Positions 15,669 through 22,314 of a stretch of 22,397 nucleotides of DNA are shown piece by piece. Both the position numbers and the translations under genes were made by a program. The notes under the pieces are model-generated. The model saw nothing but the letters and a program-made list of their open reading frames with translations. It was not told where the DNA came from and made no database searches. Each line of letters begins with the position of its first letter. The first letter of the stretch is position 1. The DNA lies in IMG/VR virus record IMGVR_UViG_3300020468_000083, positions 1 to 22,397 of that record; one strand, written 5' to 3'. This DNA is from a virus.

Positions 15669-16781
15669 ATGGTAAGAGGAACTAGAGGTAGTGGAATGAA
15701 AGATAGGGGTCAAAGAACTCCTTATGTGAATCCTAACCCAAATAAAAATCAAAGAGGTATTGGTGCAAGAGGAAATAGAGGTAGAACTGAGACAAGACAG
15801 CAAGAATTTAATGGTGCTACAGGTTCAACAACGGAAATAAATTCAAAAGTTGATGTAAAGAGTAATACAAAAAGCAGAGCTGCCGTTTTCAACTACAGAT
15901 ATCCCAATTCACAACTAGAAAGAGATAGTGATTTTTTAGAAATTAAAGTTGTAGAATATAAACCACCTGGTTTAAAAAGAGATCAGAATCAAAAATTTAA
16001 ATTAAGCACATCAACAGAAGCTGTTCAAAAAAATATAGAAAATCCATTGGGTTATATATTTTTACCAATGCCTGAGAACATTCAAGATAGTAATGATGTA
16101 GAATGGGGTGAGGATAGTATTAATGGATTAGCTGCCAGGGGTATGGATATTGCAACAAAAGCAATCAAGTCAGGGAATCCTGTTTCTGCAGTAGGAGAAC
16201 TTATAACAGGAACTGGAGGGATGATTGGTGATTTTGCAGGTGATAAAAGTGCTCAAGGATTAGCACAAAGTTTCTTTGCATCAAAAGCAGTTAAAGTTTT
16301 AGGTGGAAATACCACTCTTGATGGAGTATTAGCAAGAACACAAGGTCAGGTTTTAAATCCAAACATGGAACTTTTATTTAAGGGAGTTAAACTCAGAGGA
16401 TTTAGTTTTGATTTTGACCTCGCACCTAGAGATACTAGAGAAGGACAAACAATTAAAAATATAATTCGAACATTTAAGGTAAATATGAATGCAAGAAATT
16501 CATCATCAGGAGATTCAAATACATCAGGATTATTCATCAAATCACCAAACATATTTCAACTGACATATAAAACTGGAAACAGAAATCATAATTTCTTACA
16601 TAAATTTAAACCAATGGCACTCACCAATATGGGTGTTAATTACACTGGTGCAGGAACATATGCCACATATGATGATACAACACCAGTGCATATGAAGTTG
16701 ACATTAACATTCCAAGAGTTGAATCCAGTTTATGCAGAAGATTATGAAGCAGATCAAGGATTAGAGGGAGTTGGATTCTAA
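15669..16781 (+). CDS. 48: gp48 baseplate tail tube cap protein (370 aa)
   Basis: The length equals that of T4 gp48 (364 residues). A disordered Arg/Gly/Asn-rich N-terminus (1-60, RGTRGSGMKDRGQRTP) is followed by IFLPMPENIQDSNDVEWGED (about 130-149). A Gly/Ala-rich helical linker comes next, then the tube-fold half with LRGFSFDFDLAPRDTREGQT, the gp48/gp54 counterpart of the T4 sequence around FTWDLTPRSTED. The last strand ends in LTLTFQELNPVYAEDYEADQ. In T4 gp48 sits on gp54 and begins tube and sheath polymerisation. The gene overlaps gp53 by one base (TAATG). Confidence 0.85.
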   Translation: MVRGTRGSGMKDRGQRTPYVNPNPNKNQRGIGARGNRGRTETRQQEFNGATGSTTEINSKVDVKSNTKSRAAVFNYRYPNSQLERDSDFLEIKVVEYKPPGLKRDQNQKFKLSTSTEAVQKNIENPLGYIFLPMPENIQDSNDVEWGEDSINGLAARGMDIATKAIKSGNPVSAVGELITGTGGMIGDFAGDKSAQGLAQSFFASKAVKVLGGNTTLDGVLARTQGQVLNPNMELLFKGVKLRGFSFDFDLAPRDTREGQTIKNIIRTFKVNMNARNSSSGDSNTSGLFIKSPNIFQLTYKTGNRNHNFLHKFKPMALTNMGVNYTGAGTYATYDDTTPVHMKLTLTFQELNPVYAEDYEADQGLEGVGF

Positions 16782-17476
16782 TGGGATACTTTAGAGAAAT
16801 ACCAAATATTGAATATCAGTCACCATTTCAAAATAGAATATCAAATTCGAGTTATGTGACTGCAAAGAATCTATTCAGAAGAATGAAGATTCGTGATGAT
16901 TTACAAAATATTTTTACAGTTTTTGACAAGTATGAAATTAAAGATGGATTTAGACCAGATAATGTTGCAGAAGAAATTTATGGAAAATCTAATTTAGATT
17001 GGGTGGTTATTTTATCATCTGGTATTACAAATATTCGAAATCAATGGCCACTATCCAGTAGAGATTTGTATAAATTTGTTGAAAATAAGTATGGATCGAA
17101 AGAAATAAATGAAATTCATCACTGTGAAACAAAAGAAATTAAAGACAGAGAAGATAAATTAATTCTTCCTGCAGGGCAAGTAGTAGATTCCAATTTTTCT
17201 ATTTCATATAGGGAAGTTATTGGTTATGATAGTGATAATGATGTTCCTATCTACTCAAATCCAATAACACCTAGTTCATCAGATATAGTAACAAAAATTT
17301 CTAATTATGAATACGAAACTACAGTAAATCATGAAAAAGCATCAATATATATTTTAAAAAGATCTTTCTTACAACAATTTTTAACAGACATAAGAAATGA
17401 GATGACCTATAAGAGATCATCTCAATATGTGAACGATAATTTAATTCGAACTGAAAATACTAGAACCAGAACTTAA
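16781..17476 (+). CDS. 53: gp53 baseplate wedge protein (231 aa)
   Basis: The N-terminal half matches T4 gp53: a YxxPF opening, LFRRMKIRDDLQNIFTVFDK, then the signature RPDNVAEEIYGKSNLDWVVI, corresponding to T4 RPEELANAIYGNPQLYWVLL. A later segment (YRE, GYDSDNDVP, YSNPITPS) and a helical C-terminus (LKRSFLQQFLTDIRNEM) agree with the family. In T4 gp53 clamps wedges together around the hub as the last wedge protein. It is a little longer than T4 gp53 (196 residues). Its stop codon abuts that of gp32 on the other strand with no base between, inside a hairpin. Confidence 0.85.
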   Translation: MGYFREIPNIEYQSPFQNRISNSSYVTAKNLFRRMKIRDDLQNIFTVFDKYEIKDGFRPDNVAEEIYGKSNLDWVVILSSGITNIRNQWPLSSRDLYKFVENKYGSKEINEIHHCETKEIKDREDKLILPAGQVVDSNFSISYREVIGYDSDNDVPIYSNPITPSSSDIVTKISNYEYETTVNHEKASIYILKRSFLQQFLTDIRNEMTYKRSSQYVNDNLIRTENTRTRT

Positions 17477-17489
17477 TTATTCTGCTAGT
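17459..17489. terminator. Convergent stop-codon hairpin between gp53 and gp32 genes
   Basis: ACTAG and CAGAA (17459-17463, 17467-17471) pair with TTCTG and CTAGT (17480-17489), leaving a 3-nt bulge and an 8-base loop CTTAATTA that contains both stop codons back to back. The structure works on either strand. Neither side has a long U tract, so it may be a weak bidirectional terminator or an mRNA 3'-end stabiliser. Confidence 0.5.
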
Positions 17490-18367
17490 TTAGCAAAGTA
17501 AGATAGTGCATCATCTTCGTCTTCATTAACACTCGATGGTGTTGTTGAAACAGCAGCAGTTACTAACTCTTCTGCTTCACCACGATCATTATCTTCTTCA
17601 AAAGTTTCTACATCTTGACGAGCAGTGGATGTATTACCAAGAACATAACCAAGACGTTTTTTCAATTCATCATAAGTTTTAAATTGATCTGGTGCAACAA
17701 ATTCAGATAATGATGATTCTTTCTTCCAGATTCCTTCGAGTGCGTCATCATCATCAAGTAAAGGAGTAACTGCAGTAAATTCAGAACTATCATAGTTTCT
17801 GTATCCTGCTACATTCTTTGCCTTCAACTTGAAGTTAGCACCTTGCCAGAAATCAAATGGATCAATTGCTTCTTCATCTTCGAACTCAGGTTGCATTGCT
17901 GCAGTGAGTTTATCAAATATCTTTTTACCGTACTTGAATAAGAATACTTTACCCTCATTCTCAGGATTTGTTGGATCTTTTACAACATAAATGTTGCTGA
18001 TGTAAGTTAACTTACGTTTCTGCTTTCTTGCAGCATCTTTACCTGCATCTGTTCCATTGTTCCATAATTGAGTATTGTACTCAGAAACAGGATCTTTCTG
18101 ACCTAATGTGGTCAAAGAGTTTTCAATGTACCAACCGCCAGTACCTTGAAAGGCATGACTGTATAGTTTTATAAATGGAAGATCTTCTCCATTTGGTGCA
18201 GGTAGAAATCGAATAACGGCATAACCATTACCAGATTTATCACATTCTAATTTCCAAAGACGATCATCACCTGATGCGCCATTGTTATTCATTTTTTCCA
18301 CTTCCTTAACTAACTTTGCAGTTAAAGAACCTAATTTAGATTGCTTTTTTAGATTAGCAAACGACAT
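17477..18367 (-). CDS. 32: gp32 single-stranded DNA-binding protein (296 aa)
   Basis: Clear T4 gp32 relative. The N-terminal basic LKKQSKLGSLT segment serves cooperative binding. The OB-fold core begins WKLECDKSGNGYAVIRFLPA (38-57), with GGWYIENS (77-84), and VVKDPTNPENEGKVFLFKYG (128-147) matches T4 almost word for word, as does QGANFKLKAKNVAGYRNYD. The C-terminus (about 254-296) is strongly acidic and in T4 recruits partner proteins including gp59 and polymerase. The Cys and His ligands of the T4 zinc subdomain are missing; the protein has one cysteine (C42). It binds replication and recombination ssDNA. It has its own host-type promoter and a distinctive repeat leader with a GAGG Shine-Dalgarno, after the DUF1825-like gene. 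Confidence 0.95.
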   Translation of the reverse strand: MSFANLKKQSKLGSLTAKLVKEVEKMNNNGASGDDRLWKLECDKSGNGYAVIRFLPAPNGEDLPFIKLYSHAFQGTGGWYIENSLTTLGQKDPVSEYNTQLWNNGTDAGKDAARKQKRKLTYISNIYVVKDPTNPENEGKVFLFKYGKKIFDKLTAAMQPEFEDEEAIDPFDFWQGANFKLKAKNVAGYRNYDSSEFTAVTPLLDDDDALEGIWKKESSLSEFVAPDQFKTYDELKKRLGYVLGNTSTARQDVETFEEDNDRGEAEELVTAAVSTTPSSVNEDEDDALSYFAKLAE

Positions 18368-18375
18368 TTTGGATA

Positions 18376-18401
18376 CCTCGGATTAATTGGATTAATTGGA
18401 T
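18376..18401 (-). promoter_or_regulatory. gp32 leader: tandem repeat next to the Shine-Dalgarno
   Basis: On the minus strand AATTAATCC occurs twice in tandem (18380-18397), flanked by a further partial copy, and is followed directly by GAGG (18376-18379), 8 bases before the ATG. In T4, gp32 represses its own mRNA by binding unstructured A/U-rich sequence around its ribosome binding site. This leader has the features such an operator needs, but autoregulation here is inference. Confidence 0.5.
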
Positions 18402-18407
18402 GTTTAA

Positions 18408-18436
18408 ATTATAACAAAAAATTATATATTCGTCAA
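18408..18436 (-). promoter_or_regulatory. Sigma70-type promoter for gp32
   Basis: The minus strand carries TTGACG (18436-18431), a 17-base spacer and TATAAT (18413-18408), a near-consensus vegetative promoter. Transcription would start about 18401, giving a leader of about 35 bases. The -35 box overlaps the TGA stop of the DUF1825-like gene. This would give gp32 expression by host RNA polymerase before or beyond the upstream operon. Confidence 0.75.
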
Positions 18437-18759
18437 GTACTGTTTTTCATTTTTTCAATTGTATCTTCCATTGCACTGAATAATATATTCATATCAGTCC
18501 CTTCTGGGAATCCCATGATTTTGACTGATTTACGTAAATTTTTAATCATTTCATTCGCTTCTGGATCATCTGAAAGAGATAATCTAGTATACATTATTTT
18601 TTGTTTTTCTAATAAAATTTCAAGATTTTCAATATGATTTTTAAAATCTTCACGTTCCATATCTCTCATATTCAATCCATTAGTATAAACTTCTTTTTGA
18701 AGTTCATGAATTTCTTGAATTGATTCTCTAATAATATCAGAATCGAAAAATTTACTCAT
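18433..18759 (-). CDS. DUF1825-like protein (108 aa)
   Basis: The sequence starts SKFFDSDIIRESIQEIHELQ and continues with a long helical region (MEREDFKNHIENLEILLEKQ), YTRLSLSDDPEA and a C-terminal amphipathic helix. The opening FFDS, the central M..RE..FxxxIExLExLxE heptads and the RLxLSDDxEA turn agree with DUF1825, a small all-helical family of cyanobacteria with phage members. This is from memory of the family and supports a cyanobacterial host. The function is unknown. It has a good GAGGA ribosome binding site and overlaps the gp59 stop by 8 bases, so it belongs to the replication operon. It might be taken for gp33 by position, but the better gp33 match is upstream. Confidence 0.7.
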   Translation of the reverse strand: MSKFFDSDIIRESIQEIHELQKEVYTNGLNMRDMEREDFKNHIENLEILLEKQKIMYTRLSLSDDPEANEMIKNLRKSVKIMGFPEGTDMNILFSAMEDTIEKMKNST

Positions 18760-19351
18760 TTATAATTTTCCTCAATATTTGCTTAAATGAAAATACATTA
18801 ATATTTAGGAAAGATTTGTATTTTTTTATCTTTAAACTGACGGATTCCCACACTGGATCATCTAAATCTTGGTCAAATTTTTTCCCAAAAGAAAATATTT
18901 TTTCGAAAATTACTAAAGTTTCTAAATTTACTTCTCCTCTCAAATACTTTTTGAGAACTATTGGGTGTCCTTTCGAACAATTGAATACTTCTTCTAATTT
19001 TTTTTCCGATAGCAATTCCTTTGATTGTTCTTTGAACAAGTAAGTCAAACTCTGCTGTCGTTTCATCCAGTCTGTGTACGTTCTTTCTCCAGAATTTATT
19101 ATTTCTCCAATCCATAGATTTTGTGGTGTATCTGTAGTTACAAAGTTTGCTAGTAGAAAATTAGTAATTTCCTGATCAGAATATTTTCTAGATGTTTTTT
19201 CAAACCAATACTTATCCTTTCTTTTGTTGAAGGATGTCATTGTTGCTCTAGACTTACCTCCATATTTGAAAAAATCATACTTTTTATTTGTAAAATGACT
19301 TTTCATTGAAAGATAAGTCTGATAAGTTTCAAATGGTGTCACTTTCATCAT
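18752..19351 (-). CDS. 59: gp59 loader of the replicative helicase (about 200 aa)
   Basis: T4 gp59 loads the gp41 helicase onto gp32-coated forks. The match is visible along most of the length: YQTYLSMKSHFTNKKYDFFK corresponds to T4 YKLYLMIKQHMNGKYDVIK, KRKDKYWFEKTSRKY to T4 KRRDKYFFQKLSEKY, ITNFLLANFV to IFISNLV, and DQDLDDPVWESVSLKIKKYK to the T4 end DEQTDNLVWNNYSIKLKAYR. Length is close to the T4 217 residues. I placed the start at ATG 19351 (a second ATG follows at 19348) instead of the GTG 12 bases earlier, because homology starts after it. The gene overlaps the end of the 70-residue gene by about 23 bases. Confidence 0.85.
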   Translation of the reverse strand: MMKVTPFETYQTYLSMKSHFTNKKYDFFKYGGKSRATMTSFNKRKDKYWFEKTSRKYSDQEITNFLLANFVTTDTPQNLWIGEIINSGERTYTDWMKRQQSLTYLFKEQSKELLSEKKLEEVFNCSKGHPIVLKKYLRGEVNLETLVIFEKIFSFGKKFDQDLDDPVWESVSLKIKKYKSFLNINVFSFKQILRKIINE

Positions 19352-19541
19352 CTGTTTCTTCACTTTCTAATTCTGTAATAGCATCAACAGGGACTTCTTC
19401 GTCTCCAATACGATACCAATGTTGGGGAATCCCTATACTGTCAGATCTGACACCCAAATACTCCAAATCGGAAAAACTATGCTCTCTTAGCATAGCTTGC
19501 AGTCGATAATGGACTAATTGGGATTGAGATACTTTCATCAT
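19329..19541 (-). CDS. Conserved-looking small acidic protein of unknown function (70 aa)
   Basis: I do not recognise the family. Residues 4-50 (VSQSQLVHYRLQAMLREHSF and DLEYLGVRSDSIGIPQHWYR) look well ordered with one helix and a short beta region. The last 20 residues are Glu/Asp-rich. The start is ATGATG, overlapping the gp33 stop by 4 bases (ATGA), and its end overlaps gp59, so the three are translationally linked. Its position inside the gp33-gp59-gp32 module suggests a role in replication or late transcription. Confidence 0.7.
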   Translation of the reverse strand: MMKVSQSQLVHYRLQAMLREHSFSDLEYLGVRSDSIGIPQHWYRIGDEEVPVDAITELESEETDDESDTI

Positions 19542-19798
19542 AATGGTAGTTTAGCTCTAGATGTTTTTTTCATAAAGTTTAAACTAATTGCGTCGTACTT
19601 TAATCTTTCTTTTAAAGACTTTGAAATTAACTTAGAAACTGATTCTACCTCAATTTCATTCATTTCGCAATACTGACAGATCGCATCAATATGATTAAGT
19701 TTTTCTTCAACAACTATTTTTTCTATTTCCATAGAAAACTTAGCAGCTGTTAAAAACTTTTTCTCTATCTCTTTTTCTAATTCTTTACTATGTTCCAT
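19538..19798 (-). CDS. 33: gp33 late-transcription co-activator (86 aa)
   Basis: T4 gp33 (112 residues) bridges RNA polymerase to the gp45 clamp for late transcription. Here MEIEKIVVEEKLNHIDAICQ corresponds to T4 IIEKMVEEFGMSYLEATTAF, and the following NEIEVESVSKLISKSLKERL to T4 NSIPETQFAKFIPSGIIEKI. The C-terminus ends KLPL, a hydrophobic tail in the place of the T4 clamp-binding motif. I chose ATG 19798 (MEHSKELEKEI) because the homology and helical start lie there; the longer frame upstream (to 19903) runs over the nuclease gene and looks random. It overlaps the nuclease stop by 11 bases. The TATAAATA box at 14119 would be its target promoter type. Confidence 0.75.
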   Translation of the reverse strand: MEHSKELEKEIEKKFLTAAKFSMEIEKIVVEEKLNHIDAICQYCEMNEIEVESVSKLISKSLKERLKYDAISLNFMKKTSRAKLPL

Positions 19799-20465
19799 AG
19801 AGTTTAAGTTTATCTTTAATAAATTTGGTAATATATTGTTGAAGCAATTTGATGTATTTTGCTTTGTCATATTCTTCATAAACGATGCATTCTCCATTTT
19901 CACATGCCATAATAATGACTAATTTTTTGACTGTAATACCAGTCATTTCATATAACATACAACCGTATGCCATACATTGTACAAAGTAGTGATCGACCCA
20001 CTTCCTTGGTTTAGGTTTTTTAGATGTTTTAAAATCAATTATTGATAGTTCTCCATCATACTCTGCAATACAGTCAACTGTACCTGCTACCCCTAGATGT
20101 GTGCTATACATTGGTCCTTCCAGAGCATGTATATTATTTATCTTGTTAAGTTCCTTTTTTGATATTTTAAATAAAAAATCAGATATCGGAGGAACCTTTG
20201 GAAGATCATCATTTTTCAGATAATATTCGGTAAGAGTATGCATGTCTGTTCCACGGGTCGTGGCAGCTTTTGTGACACGATCTGCTTCTTCATTTCCAAC
20301 TCTTTTTCTCCAATCAAGAAAAATTTGTTTATTGAAATGACTTGTAACAGATGTAATGGATACTAATTTAAGTAATTCATCATCATCTGGAACAGAATAA
20401 TAACGAACTCCATCTATTGTCTCCCTGTGTAATTTTGGAAGATTGATGTTGATATGATTGAACAT
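19788..20465 (-). CDS. RecB-like PD-(D/E)XK exonuclease (225 aa)
   Basis: Active-site pattern of the RecB/Cas4-type nuclease family: H76 in RGTDMH, E116 in ALEGPMY, D131 in GTVDCIAEYDG, D144 and K146 in SIIDFKTSKK, and the Q163 motif in YFVQCMAYG (QxxxY). The first 60 residues contain SVTSVTSHF-like helices common to the family (SITSVTSHFNKQIFLDWRKR). Length (225) is typical of the single-domain phage versions. No iron-sulfur cysteines are evident. It lies between phoH and gp33 and overlaps phoH by one base (TAATG), so it probably serves DNA end processing in replication or recombination, or degradation of host DNA. Confidence 0.85.
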   Translation of the reverse strand: MFNHININLPKLHRETIDGVRYYSVPDDDELLKLVSITSVTSHFNKQIFLDWRKRVGNEEADRVTKAATTRGTDMHTLTEYYLKNDDLPKVPPISDFLFKISKKELNKINNIHALEGPMYSTHLGVAGTVDCIAEYDGELSIIDFKTSKKPKPRKWVDHYFVQCMAYGCMLYEMTGITVKKLVIIMACENGECIVYEEYDKAKYIKLLQQYITKFIKDKLKLYGT

Positions 20466-21223
20466 TATATACCCATTTCAATTTTAGCAGTAAGATATTC
20501 TTTGACTAATCCAGAACGAACTATATCATCGATACCAAACTCTATTATATCAAAAGATGGCATTTTACGCAAGATGTTCATAAAATCAACAATACCATTA
20601 CGATCATTTGTTTTAATCAAATCGGATTGACTCGCATCACCACAGAACATGATTTTACTATTTTCACCCACACGAGTTATTATACTGTCTAATTCATGAA
20701 AATTTAAATTTTGAAATTCATCTACAATTATAATCGCATTGTCAAGAGTTGTTCCTCTTAAAAATGAAGTGCTCCAAAATTTAATAGTATCTTGAGATCT
20801 TAGATTTCCATACAACATTTCAAAATCTGCATCAGATGGCATTTGAAACATATATTTTACCATATGTTTGTAAGGAACCTGATAAATGTCAGATTTATCA
20901 TCATGATCACCAGGTAAAAATCCTATCTCACGAGTTGCAACTAGTGATCTAACAATGTATATTCTTTCATACGGTTTACTCTCATCTAACACATTTTTCA
21001 AAGCATTAAAAAGTGCAATAAACGTTTTTCCTGTACCTGCACATCCATAACTAACAATATGCTTTCCTTCATTATATGAAGAAAATAATTTTTTTTGGTT
21101 TTCAGTGATTGGTTCAATATCAATTAAATAAGAAGAATTAAGAGGTTTCTTCTTTTTCATTTGTTTTGCAGTCAAACCAACTCCGATTGGTTGATCACCA
21201 TTACTTCTTTTTCTTCTTGGCAT
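20465..21223 (-). CDS. phoH: PhoH-like P-loop ATPase (252 aa)
   Basis: The PhoH ATPase domain follows a basic N-terminal tail. A conserved PITENQKKLF lead-in (38-47) precedes Walker A GCAGTGKT (60-67); RSLVATREIGFLPGD (92-106) is a family signature; Walker B IIIVDEFQN is at 164-172, and GDASQ at 195-199. The family is related to the N-terminal half of superfamily 1 helicases and is found in nearly all marine cyanophages. Its role in infection is unsettled; links to phosphate starvation or RNA metabolism have been proposed. It follows the small 87-residue gene by one base and overlaps the nuclease gene. No PHO box was sought with confidence. Confidence 0.95.
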   Translation of the reverse strand: MPRRKRSNGDQPIGVGLTAKQMKKKKPLNSSYLIDIEPITENQKKLFSSYNEGKHIVSYGCAGTGKTFIALFNALKNVLDESKPYERIYIVRSLVATREIGFLPGDHDDKSDIYQVPYKHMVKYMFQMPSDADFEMLYGNLRSQDTIKFWSTSFLRGTTLDNAIIIVDEFQNLNFHELDSIITRVGENSKIMFCGDASQSDLIKTNDRNGIVDFMNILRKMPSFDIIEFGIDDIVRSGLVKEYLTAKIEMGI

Positions 21224-21224
21224 A

Positions 21225-21488
21225 TTAAGTAATACCTCTTTTTGCTAATCTTCCTTGTATCCCACCAGATTTTTCAGATTTATCCAAAATGTGTTTCCAA
21301 CCAGGATGTTTATTGTTCAATTTATCTCTCCATTCTCCAACTTCACCAACACCAGGACATGTTGTAGGATCTGAAAAATCTCTCTCCCAATCAGGATTAC
21401 TAGATTTCCACTGATCCCATTCATGAACACTCATCACAACTTCTTTTTGTTCACCAGTTTCTTTATTTTTTACAGGATATGTTGCCAT
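21225..21488 (-). CDS. Small conserved-looking phage protein (87 aa)
   Basis: Starts MATYPVKNKETGEQKEVVMS, a beta-hairpin-like opening that recalls FmdB-type zinc ribbon proteins, but the paired cysteines are absent (one Cys at 44). The middle is Trp/Asp-rich (HEWDQWKSSNPDWERDFSDP) and the end GWKHILDKSEKSGGIQGRLA is basic. Small proteins of this type next to phoH are familiar in cyanophages. The function is unknown. It may be a degenerate zinc-ribbon regulator, though this rests on a weak resemblance. Confidence 0.75.
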   Translation of the reverse strand: MATYPVKNKETGEQKEVVMSVHEWDQWKSSNPDWERDFSDPTTCPGVGEVGEWRDKLNNKHPGWKHILDKSEKSGGIQGRLAKRGIT

Positions 21489-21512
21489 AATTATAGATTA
21501 TTGTAAAATTAT

Positions 21513-22145
21513 TTAGACCCACTCTAGAGCTTCTGATACTGCAGGGAATTGTTCGGTAAATACCTTACGACATGCCTCTGCAATCTCCATATGCTCCTTC
21601 TGTGTTCCGTGTGCAGACCTTAGATTGATATAGTGTATCCATGAACGACAAGAACCTGTCATGTAGATCTTAGTGGGAGTACAGAGTGGTAATACCATTC
21701 TAGCACACTCCTTCGCAACACCTTCTTCAATCATTTGATTATAAAGACTCTGTGCAGAACTAAACAGAGTAATCATCTGACGATTCAGTTTATCAACAAC
21801 TTTCTCATCTAAATCATCAATACTATTCTGACGATTCTTTTGATCTTGTCTACGTAATTCTGGTAATTCAATCTCACCTAATTCATTACTCTTTGCATAT
21901 CGTTGAGAAAATTCTTGAAATGTAAAACTACGATGTCTTAGTATCTGTGCTGCAATTGCTCTTGTAGTTTCAATTTCAAGTGTCATTGTAGATTGCTCAA
22001 ACACAGACCAATGATTATGTTTGATGCAATATTTTAATAATCCTGCGTAGTTTGGATTATCTTGATTATCTGGATTGGATACTCTGGCAATATGAGCCAT
22101 CATTTTTTCAGCATCAGGTGTGATGCTTATTAAATTAACTGTCAT
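21513..22145 (-). CDS. thyX: ThyX flavin-dependent thymidylate synthase (210 aa)
   Basis: ThyX converts dUMP to dTMP using methylene-tetrahydrofolate, NADPH and FAD. The signature RHRx7SxR is present as R70-H71-R72, S80 and R82 (RHRSFTFQEFSQRY). The C-terminal substrate-binding set includes R149 (ECARMVLP), R167 (SCRSWIHY), H171 and R176. Length fits the phage and bacterial enzymes. AAGGA lies a suitable distance upstream of the ATG. It supports viral DNA synthesis and is common in cyanophages. The gene follows a terminator and its own promoter. Confidence 0.95.
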   Translation of the reverse strand: MTVNLISITPDAEKMMAHIARVSNPDNQDNPNYAGLLKYCIKHNHWSVFEQSTMTLEIETTRAIAAQILRHRSFTFQEFSQRYAKSNELGEIELPELRRQDQKNRQNSIDDLDEKVVDKLNRQMITLFSSAQSLYNQMIEEGVAKECARMVLPLCTPTKIYMTGSCRSWIHYINLRSAHGTQKEHMEIAEACRKVFTEQFPAVSEALEWV

Positions 22146-22188
22146 TTCCAGATCCTTTTAAGTTTTATAGATTTATATATCAAAATTT

Positions 22189-22216
22189 ATTATAGCATAA
22201 AAAAAGAGGGAATCAA
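22189..22216 (-). promoter_or_regulatory. Sigma70-type promoter for thyX, -35 in a terminator loop
   Basis: The minus strand carries TTGATT (22216-22211), a 16-base spacer and TATAAT (22194-22189), with TATGC just before the -10. It would start a transcript about 22182 that reads thyX, phoH, the nuclease, gp33 and gp59. The -35 box is the loop of the terminator hairpin at 22203-22224. Confidence 0.65.
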
Positions 22217-22224
22217 CCCCCTTT
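22203..22224 (-). terminator. Rho-independent terminator upstream of thyX
   Basis: On the minus strand AAAGGGGG pairs with CCCTCTTT around the loop TTGATT, giving 8 pairs with one G-U and then four more U residues. The wobble works only on this strand, so it ends the DUF4278-like transcript. Confidence 0.75.
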
Positions 22225-22227
22225 GTT

Positions 22228-22314
22228 TTATTTTCCGTATAGAAACTGAATTTCAGCATTTATGATTGTGAGAAAGATAGCAGATGCTACCAAAATCTCA
22301 AAAGTTACAATCAC
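22228..22314 (-). CDS. Possible small membrane peptide (28 aa)
   Basis: A GTG at 22312-22314 overlaps the TGA of the upstream gene (GTGA). The frame encodes 28 residues (core TFEILVASAIFLTIINAEIQ) and stops just before the terminator. Residues 2-20 are hydrophobic enough for one membrane helix. Coupling and position favour a real gene, but length and lack of recognised homology keep confidence low. Confidence 0.35.
   Translation of the reverse strand: MIVTFEILVASAIFLTIINAEIQFLYGK

Noticed and set aside
18433-18759. gp33 for the 108-residue gene next to gp32
   Set aside because: Its opening FFDS and heptad pattern fit DUF1825, while the 86-residue protein upstream aligns with T4 gp33.
18752-19363. 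GTG start for gp59 at 19363
   Set aside because: Two ATG codons follow within 15 bases and homology begins after them.
19538-19903. 121-codon version of the gp33 gene starting at 19903
   Set aside because: The first 35 codons overlap the nuclease gene and look random; gp33 homology and an ATG begin at 19798.
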